A DNA stretch of 64,000 bases. Origin: Lindgomyces ingoldianus (taxonomy: Eukaryota; Ascomycota; Dothideomycetes; Pleosporales; Lindgomycetaceae). The notes under the pieces are model-generated. The model saw nothing but the letters and a program-made list of their open reading frames with translations, did not search any database and was not told the origin of the DNA. The position numbers were made by a program, and so were the translations under genes. The stretch spans positions 503,748 to 567,747 of the forward strand of contig NW_022985180.1 of the NCBI RefSeq assembly GCF_010093535.1. The letters are read 5' to 3'. This document shows, in pieces, positions 57,522 through 64,000 of the stretch (position 1 is the first letter of the stretch; the number at the start of each line of letters is the position of its first letter).

Positions 57522-57597
57522 AAAATAAGCTTTTTAGCCTAATAATTAAAGCTTTTTAACTATAGAAAAACTAGCTATATTAGCGCTATATTTATAG
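57522..57597 (+). mobile_element. hAT DNA transposon, 3' fragment
   Basis: Short continuation of the hAT coding region after copy C, bounded on the right by a TA and the next Fot1-like terminus. Terminal repeat of the hAT not found. Confidence 0.4.
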
Positions 57598-57599
57598 TA

Positions 57600-58274
57600 A
57601 CGTACTTTACAGGCAAGTTGCTTACACACCTAAGTTGCTTACTTTTGCTAAGACTCTACTAAACTACTCTTTTTACACTAATGCATTTCCTATAACACTA
57701 CTTAGACGTGCTAAAAAAAATGTTAAATACAGCTTATACTCTAAGCTTTTAAATAAAATATAAAACTTTTAAAAAAATATGCTGTAGCTATATATAAAGT
57801 TTTATGAAAAATAATAAATAACTATAGCACTAAATAATGTTTATAAGCTAATTCTATAGCTAAATTATAAAAGCTAGGTAATAAAAAAAAGTAAGTAATT
57901 ATTAAAACTATACTTAAGCTATATATATAAGAAATTTTCTTTTAGATAGCATTTATAGCTAATATAGCTAATTCTTTACACACTAAGTATAATCTAGGCT
58001 ATATTTACATAAACTAGCCTAGTATGTTTATAAAGTGTTATTTAAAGCTTAAAGTAAAGTTTTAAGTATAAGTATAGTTAAAAAATATTTAGCTAATTAT
58101 AAAGCTTATTTTACTAAAGTTATATATATTATTATCTAAGATACTATACTTAGCTTTAATATTCTTTATAAAGCTAAACTTACTTTAAATTACTTTAAAA
58201 CTTTTATAAAAAGCTTTTTTATAGTTATACTTATACTTAAATATTACTTTAAGCTTTAAATAACACTTTATAAA
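57600..58274. mobile_element. foldback-type Fot1-like element, left part
   Basis: Starts ACGTACTTTACAGGCAAGTT after TA (57,598-57,599) and follows the sequence of the foldback element at 22,465 through its centre. At 58,275 a chromovirus interrupts it; the rest should lie beyond the window. Confidence 0.72.
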
Positions 58275-58592
58275 TGTCACGGTATCCTCCCCGGATCCCA
58301 GACATAACTGTATTAGACGCGTACTAGAGTATTATTAGTGCACGTCTGACACAAACACAACACAACACAGACATAAACTTAAGCACAAACCGCCTTAACA
58401 CTAACTAAACCTAGAACAGGCTTAATTTATACCTAAAGCGCTTAGACTTCTAAGCTAAGTATTTAATTACTAATTTCTTTTTAAACCTTCCTGTTCTTTA
58501 CATAATGTCTTGTACCTACTATAATACTTTACATAGTAATTAAACTAGACTTTTGTAAAGCTCTATAACTTTACTTGTGCATAATTATAACA
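58275..58592 (+). repeat. 5' LTR of chromovirus copy 2
   Basis: TGTCACGGTATCC to ATTATAACA; one base longer than in copy 1. Confidence 0.88.
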
Positions 58593-61107
58593 TTATATTA
58601 TGTTAAAACTCTAGCTAAGAATAGCCTCTAAATCTAATCTAATAAGCTTAGTACTTACATAACTTTAAGCTATTAAAGTAAGCTAAAAAGCCTTCTAAAA
58701 AGCGCTTACTCTATAAGAAAGCTACTATGTTGTAAGCTTTAAAGCTCTTTAAAAGAACTTTAAAAATAGCTTTATGTTATTAAGCAGTCTATTTCTACCT
58801 TAACTTTTGTTATAGTAGTAGGAACTAAGAACTTACTAGCCTTAAAGCTTACCTAGAAGTCTAGAGATAGCTTAACTCTTTTCTACCTAACACTACCTAC
58901 AACCTGTAACTTTTCTAACTTAGTAATAAAATCTAACTAACTCCCTAATCCCCTGCTGTTTAATAGAAAATAAAAAAACTTACTTTTTTTTCTACATAAG
59001 CTTTAATATAAACTTAAAGGAAATATAGACTAATTCTTTTTTAAACGCTTCTAGTTACTATATGCTTACTTTTAACTTAACTGTAACATAACAGCCTTAA
59101 TTAACTTACTAATAAATAAGAATATTATTAACTTAGATTAATTTATAGTGTTCTTATAAGTAACTTATAGAGACCTAAACAAAAAGTTAATAGCCCTAAG
59201 TTACCTAAACACCTTATAATAAAAAAAAAAAAGCTTTACTTTACACTTTACTAAGTTCTACTAACTTGCATCTAATATAGGCTTAAATAAGATAGGTCTA
59301 ATTACAGCCTTATATAACTCCCTCTTAACTAAACTGTAATATGCTATAGTAGGAGAACCCCTTTTAAACAACCTTAATGCGTATGCAAACTTAATTGCTA
59401 CCTACAATAATAGCATAAGGTTCCTCCCTGTACAAGCTCTAATACGCCCCTAAACTAGCGCAGTTGTAAATAAAGACCCTAATATAATAAAAATTAATTT
59501 AAATTATGCTCTAGTTAGTTCTAAAAAGTGTAAAAATTATAGAAAGAAAAGTTAATGCTTTAAGTGTAGTAAGTATAGTTATATTTTTTAAAACTGCTTT
59601 ATTCCCCTTTTTTAAGTCTACGCAAGTAGCGCTGCTAGCACTTATTAAAAATTCTTACTATTTTAATCTTATTTCTATAAGAGCTTTAACTTATATTTAA
59701 GCTCTAATCTCTTTTACTACTCTTAACATAGCTGCAGCTATAGTAGTAGGAGCCTATAAAAAGGCTTGTCTTAGGGCTAAGTTACCCTCTAGGACTAATT
59801 TAACACTAAATCTTTACTAACTTATAGGCTAAGTCCTCTACTAATAACTAGAAGTACTAAGTTAATATTTTTATATATTTATAATAAGAAACTATATTAG
59901 CCTTAATATAAGCTTTTATTAACTTAGAAGTAAACAGCATAAGTTACATTAATAGAAAACTAGCGCGTAAACTAAATTTCTAATTAACACTGCTTACTTA
60001 AATAATTTACTTAACTAGATTTAATAAAAAACAACTTAAAAGAGGTTTTATCTTTTATACTATAACTATTACAATTACTTACTAACACTATAAGGAGTAG
60101 ATTAAGCTCTATGTAATAAACACAGGATGTTATAACCTAATCCTAGAACAACTATAGCTATATTAGCATAAGGTTGCCTTTAATTACTAAGAGTAAGTTC
60201 TAAACTTTAACTCTTCTTAATGCTAAGATATATGCTTATACTTACACTTAAATAACACCTAAATAGCACTTAATATAAAAGGTTTTTAGACCTACTTTCT
60301 AATAACCTAGAGAAGAACTACTTAAGTAAGGCTAATAAGCTAGGCCTTTTACTAAGATAAGCTACATAAAATAATTTAATAACTGCTTAAACTTAAAGAA
60401 AAGAAAGCCTTTAAAGAACCTTTACTTACCTAATTTAGACATAAACTAGGACTTAAACAGCAGATAGACATCTGCTACATAGAACCTGCCTTATTTGTGA
60501 CCCTAGCTTAACAACTAAATTATAAAATCTACGCAGTTATAATTTTTAATATAGACTAAGCTTTAGCTTCTTAAAAACACACTAACTTAAAAATAATAGT
60601 CTTTTAAGACTACTATAACTTATTACATGTTTTCTTTTAAGATAAGTCTAATAAGCTTTTAATATAACGTCTGTATAATTACTAAATAACTTTTAAGCCT
60701 AGCAAACAACCTAGTTATAGGCCACTATATAAGATGTTACTAAATAAATTAAAAGTGCTCTAAAAATACTTTAATAAGAACCTAAAGAAAGAGTTTATTT
60801 AAGCTAGCTTTTTACTAGTAGTGTTACTTATACTATTTATAAAGAAACTTAAGGGTAGGCTTTAATTCTGTGTTAACTACTAAGGACTAAACACTATTAC
60901 TATTAAAAACTAATACTTAATTCCTTTTTTACAGAAAACTCTAAGCTAACTAAGTAAAGTAAAGTATTTTATAAAGTTAAATATTATTGCTGCCTTTAAT
61001 AAGCTAAAGATAGTAAAGGGTAATAAGTAGCTAACAGCGTTTTAGACCTAATATAAACTATTTAAGTACTTAGTAATGCCCTTTAGCTTAGCTAACGCGC
61101 TTAGTAC
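58275..61107 (+). mobile_element. Ty3/Gypsy chromovirus, copy 2 (interrupted)
   Basis: Second copy of the element at 35,711, same orientation. 5' LTR 58,275-58,592 (318 bp). The interior can be followed by eye in parallel with copy 1 up to the RT region, where a Gypsy element of the D/E family inserts at 61,108. Less mutated than copy 1 in many places. The remainder is outside the window. Confidence 0.88.
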
Positions 61108-61699
61108 TGTTACAATCCTTGCTTCGGGAAGCACTCGGGTCTGATGATATTCCTAGGGGGGAAGTAGGACGAATAGTAGGGGCCAATCCAGTAGGGTGTA
61201 CAGTCCTACGTACAGGCTATTAGGCTAATGGAGGGAGGGAGAGTGACTGGATTGTGGTTTGCCCTATGTGCGGCAGTAGGGAGGCTAGGGTCAAACAGTC
61301 CTAACAGACAGGGTTAGAGGTATATATAGTGTAAGATATATAAATAGTATTACAGCTCTTTAGAAAGCTAAATGCTACTTAGTTTATGTAAAGAATAAAC
61401 TAAATGTTAAACACACCTCCTACAGGTTGTTTAATGTGGGAACTATATACATGTGTTAGGGATGCTAAGGGAGTAGGCAGAGTCTATAGGAGCCTGCTAA
61501 GGAGAGCTCCTTAAGCTCCCTTAGGCTCCTACTAATACGCAGCCTGTTTCCTTATTAGACAGTACATTCTCTTATAACCTTAGGCAGCTGTGCTGCTTCT
61601 GTGTCCTCTAACTAGTCTGTAAGCGAGTCCTGTTCCAATCCGGCTAGATTGTGGAGCACTGCTGGTGGAGTTACGCTAGTCTAACTATAGACTGTAACA
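61108..61699 (-). repeat. 3' LTR of Gypsy element F
   Basis: 592 bp; starts like the LTRs of D and E (TGTTACAATCCTTGC) and shares the GGTATATATAGTGTAAG block (about 61,317-61,333). The remainder diverges, so F is a separate subfamily. Confidence 0.85.
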
Positions 61700-61739
61700 C
61701 GCTGCCCCTCCTTCCTAGCGGCGTCCTCGCTGCTCTGCT

Positions 61740-62290
61740 CACACAACTGTGTTAGTAAGGGTTTGTTTATAAGGTGCGCGTCTGCCTACTAGAAGGCATT
61801 CCTAACATCTATTCTTCTTATGCTAAATAGCTTATTTAGAGAGGGAGAGGGAGTTGCTTCTTTAAGAGGCCTTAGTTGCAAGGGCTTGTAAGTAAGAGCT
61901 TAATAACTAGATGTCGCGTTAGGTTTAGGAGACGCTAGAGGCGAAGGCTAGGGAGCGTTCTAGACAGGATCACATCTAAAAATTGCTAGATCTGTTAGAG
62001 GCTTGTTGTGCAAAGTACTTAGAAGGGGACCTGTCCTTCTTAGACAAGATAGAAGCTCTTAAGGCTAAAGTAGAGGGCTGTTCCCCTCTTTAACTGTTGT
62101 TAGTTAGGACTTGTCTCTAAAGGCTGCTGCTATCTAGTAATAATGTGGCTGTTCCTTTTAATATAGGTGCCTTATTGCCTAGCTAGTTTCTTTTAGACAA
62201 GCCTAAAGGTACCTTTATACTAACAGCTGCGCGTTCCTTAAATTCTTAGCTAGTTTCTATGTATTTTTGCTAGTAGGCTATTTTTTCTAT
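61740..62290 (+). pseudogene. antisense reading frame of element F
   Basis: Opposite to gag-pol, between the 3' LTR and integrase, as in D and E. A Cys-containing start (CVSKGLFIRC, about 61,750-61,780) is followed in another frame by a charged segment (YLERERELLL) and, after the ATG at 61,911, by EALKAKVEGCSPL near 62,050 and a tail with QQAIFSILLGT-like sequence. The frame change near 61,820 suggests an indel or missing splice. Stops sit at expected Gln codons. Confidence 0.6.
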
Positions 62291-62799
62291 TTTACTAGGA
62301 ACTTTTTCTAGTTTTTTTAATTGCCTATAATGTGTTTAACTTTATATTCTGTTTCTTTATCTTTTTATTCTTATGTGGATAAGGGAATCTCTTTAAGTGC
62401 TTTCTCTAGTTTAGAGATATAGAACTATAGGTGTATTTTTATGTGTAGGGGAAGCTTAAGCTTGCAGTTGTTTTGTTAAGTCTAAAGGACTTTGTATAGT
62501 CTTATTCTTTTTTTTGCTAGCTTCCTAGAGGGTCTTAGTATCTTTAGGTTTTTAGTGTTAAGATACACATAATCTCCTAGGTAGATTTCTAGTCCTAGTT
62601 GTTATAATTTATTTGCATATTTCTTTATTATTTCTCTACTAGACCTTGCTTCTATGGCTAATTTTTTGTAGATTTGCTGTAGGTTTGTTAGCTAATCTAT
62701 TAACTCCTGTAGGTCTGTAGGTTAACTTCTGTGTAGTGCAAAGTAGGGGTTGTATCTAAAATTAGCCTTGTAAGGTGTTTCTTTTGTTGTAGCTAACTT

Positions 62800-64000
62800 C
62801 ACATTGTTAATAGCTAATTACGCTATTAGAAGCTATTCTGCCTAGTTATTTTAAGTGTGGGAAATGTACTTTCTTAAATATCTTTCTACTTCTGCGTTTG
62901 CCCTTTTAGTCTAACTGTCTGTCTGCGGGTAGTAAGCTGTTAATAGCCTGTGTGCTATGCTAAGGTGCCTAATTACTGCTTTCTAGAAACTGCTAGTAAA
63001 CAGTTTATCTTAGTTAGAGATAATAATCTTAAGGCATTTATATATAGATATAACATTTTGTTTTAATTTATAAATAAACTTTTTAGCTGTTATTGTTTTT
63101 TCTAAGGGCTAGGTGTGTAGGTATTTAGTGGTTTTGTCTAGAGCCACTGTGATTATGTTGCACATCCTGTCTGTCTCTAGTTCTTTAGACAGGGGTAATC
63201 TTGTAATAAAATCTATTATAATTATTATCTATAGTAATTTTAGTGCTTTAATTAGTTAAAGGTATCTGTAGGCCTTATGCCTCTGCAGGTTGTTCTTGTT
63301 ACAGGTATTATATTCTCTAAGCACCTTAGTGCATAATTGCTTTACCTTTAGTATTTGTTATAGTATAGCAGCTCTTAGTTTCTTTTAAAGGGTGCCTATT
63401 CTAGGGTGTCTAAACATAGAAGATTTGTAATATTCTTAGACTAGGTTCTTCTATCCTTGCTTACTAGCTATAAGCATGTAGAATTCTTTTATAAGTTAAG
63501 GCCTATTATAGATCTATCCTTTATTAGTTTCTTTAAAAAGTGTAAACTCCTTAGTTCCTTCTTTTTCTCTGTTAAAGTAGTCTAGTCTTTAGCTAAAGGT
63601 GTTAGCCTGTTAATTTTGTGCTTTAGGTATGTGTTTAATAATATAGTTAAACTGTGTAAGTTCTATTACTTATCTTATGTGCATTAGTAATAGTTTCTTT
63701 ACTAATAAGAACATAACTAGGTTTACATAGTTAGTTATAATGTTAAATAGCTTTGCTATTTTATGTAGCTCTGTAGCCTATACTCTTATAGCGTTTAGTA
63801 TTACTTTTAGTTCTTTGTTAGGTATGCTGTAGCCTGCTTTAGGGCCTAAGAACTTAGCAGAGTAGTACACAACTAGGTGCTATTTCCTGTCTTCCTGCTT
63901 TTAGTATAACGCAGCTCTGCTAGCTCTAAGGGATGCGTCTGTGTGGATTTTTGTGTCTAGTTGTAAGTTGTACATTTTTAGTACTAGTTTATCTGTTATA
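62800..64000 (-). pseudogene. integrase and RNase H of Gypsy element F
   Basis: Minus-strand pol remnants; the RNase H part at 63,750-64,000 is almost readable. Contains RIP-type stops. Continues past the window. Confidence 0.75.

Larger units (their letters stand above)
61108..64000 (-). mobile_element. Ty3/Gypsy retrotransposon F (minus strand, runs off the window)
   Basis: Starts with a 592-bp 3' LTR (61,108-61,699, TGTTACAATCC to TGTAACA), preceded by AGTAC as the presumed TSD. A minus-strand purine tract (GGAGGGGCAG) abuts the LTR. Inside: antisense frame (about 61,740-62,290), integrase (about 62,800-63,600; a HCC-type region near 63,300) and RNase H remnants (about 63,750-64,000: HTDASLRASRAALY, KFLGPKAGYS, NKELK). 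RT, gag and the 5' LTR must be beyond 64,000. It is less RIPed than D and E. Confidence 0.87.

Noticed and set aside
22300..64000. Centromere or mitochondrial insertion as a reason for the high AT content
   Set aside because: TpA excess, CpA/TpG loss and recognisable dead transposons explain it as RIP; no mitochondrial genes seen. A centromere cannot be excluded, but nothing in the sequence demands it.

Overview
The window comes from a filamentous ascomycete (Pezizomycotina). It has short GT-AG introns (48-133 bp, plus one of 229 bp) with CTAAC-type branch sites, a heterokaryon-incompatibility (HET) gene, and a sharp split into a gene-rich half and an AT-rich half in which C-to-T/G-to-A changes at CpA/TpG have destroyed nearly every frame, the mark of repeat-induced point mutation (RIP). 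The genus cannot be read from the sequence.

Positions 1-22,260 are ordinary euchromatin with nine recognisable genes and one weak candidate. In order: a HET-domain gene (-), an OGFr-domain gene (+), a four-exon complex I subunit gene of B15/NDUFB4 type (-), a glutathione S-transferase-like gene (+), a BTB/POZ gene (+), an OSGIN-like flavoprotein gene (-), a VHS-GAT trafficking adaptor gene (-), an App1-type phosphatidate phosphatase gene (+), a possible small secreted protein (+), and a DUF3445 (heme-dependent oxidative N-demethylase-like) gene (-) that lies against the AT-rich block, lacks a recognisable 5' end and carries a frameshift. Splice sites were placed by reading frame, consensus and family motifs. 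The genes do not form a pathway cluster.

Positions about 22,300-64,000 hold no host gene. They are a nest of transposons whose order can be read from target-site duplications (TSDs). A degraded hAT transposon (about 24.7-57.6 kb) was hit by two copies of a non-autonomous LTR element, B (26,237-55,016, TSD CTTTT) and C (56,011-57,521, TSD AAAAT). B was hit by Gypsy element D (26,443-44,247, minus, TSD CAAGG), a Fot1/pogo-like element (44,892-46,755) and Gypsy element E (47,367-54,990, plus, TSD CCTAA). D was hit by two Fot1-like elements (31,475-33,338; 35,180-41,957) and by non-autonomous LTR copy A (41,964-43,490, TSD ATTCT). The second Fot1-like element was hit by a chromodomain Gypsy element (35,711-41,368, TSD GCCTA). 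Flanking this are foldback derivatives of the Fot1-like family (22,465-24,661 with another nested at 22,690-23,789; 57,600 onward), a second chromovirus copy (58,275 onward) and a third D/E-type Gypsy element, F (61,108 past the window end).

The most novel feature is a cysteine-rich, charged (probably coiled-coil) reading frame found on the strand OPPOSITE to gag-pol, between integrase and the 3' LTR, in all three related Gypsy elements D, E and F. The inferred residues agree between copies although the DNA has been RIPed. Second is the roughly 1.5-kb non-autonomous LTR family with three datable copies. Third is a repeated pattern in which the outer 100-200 bp of each LTR element escaped RIP.
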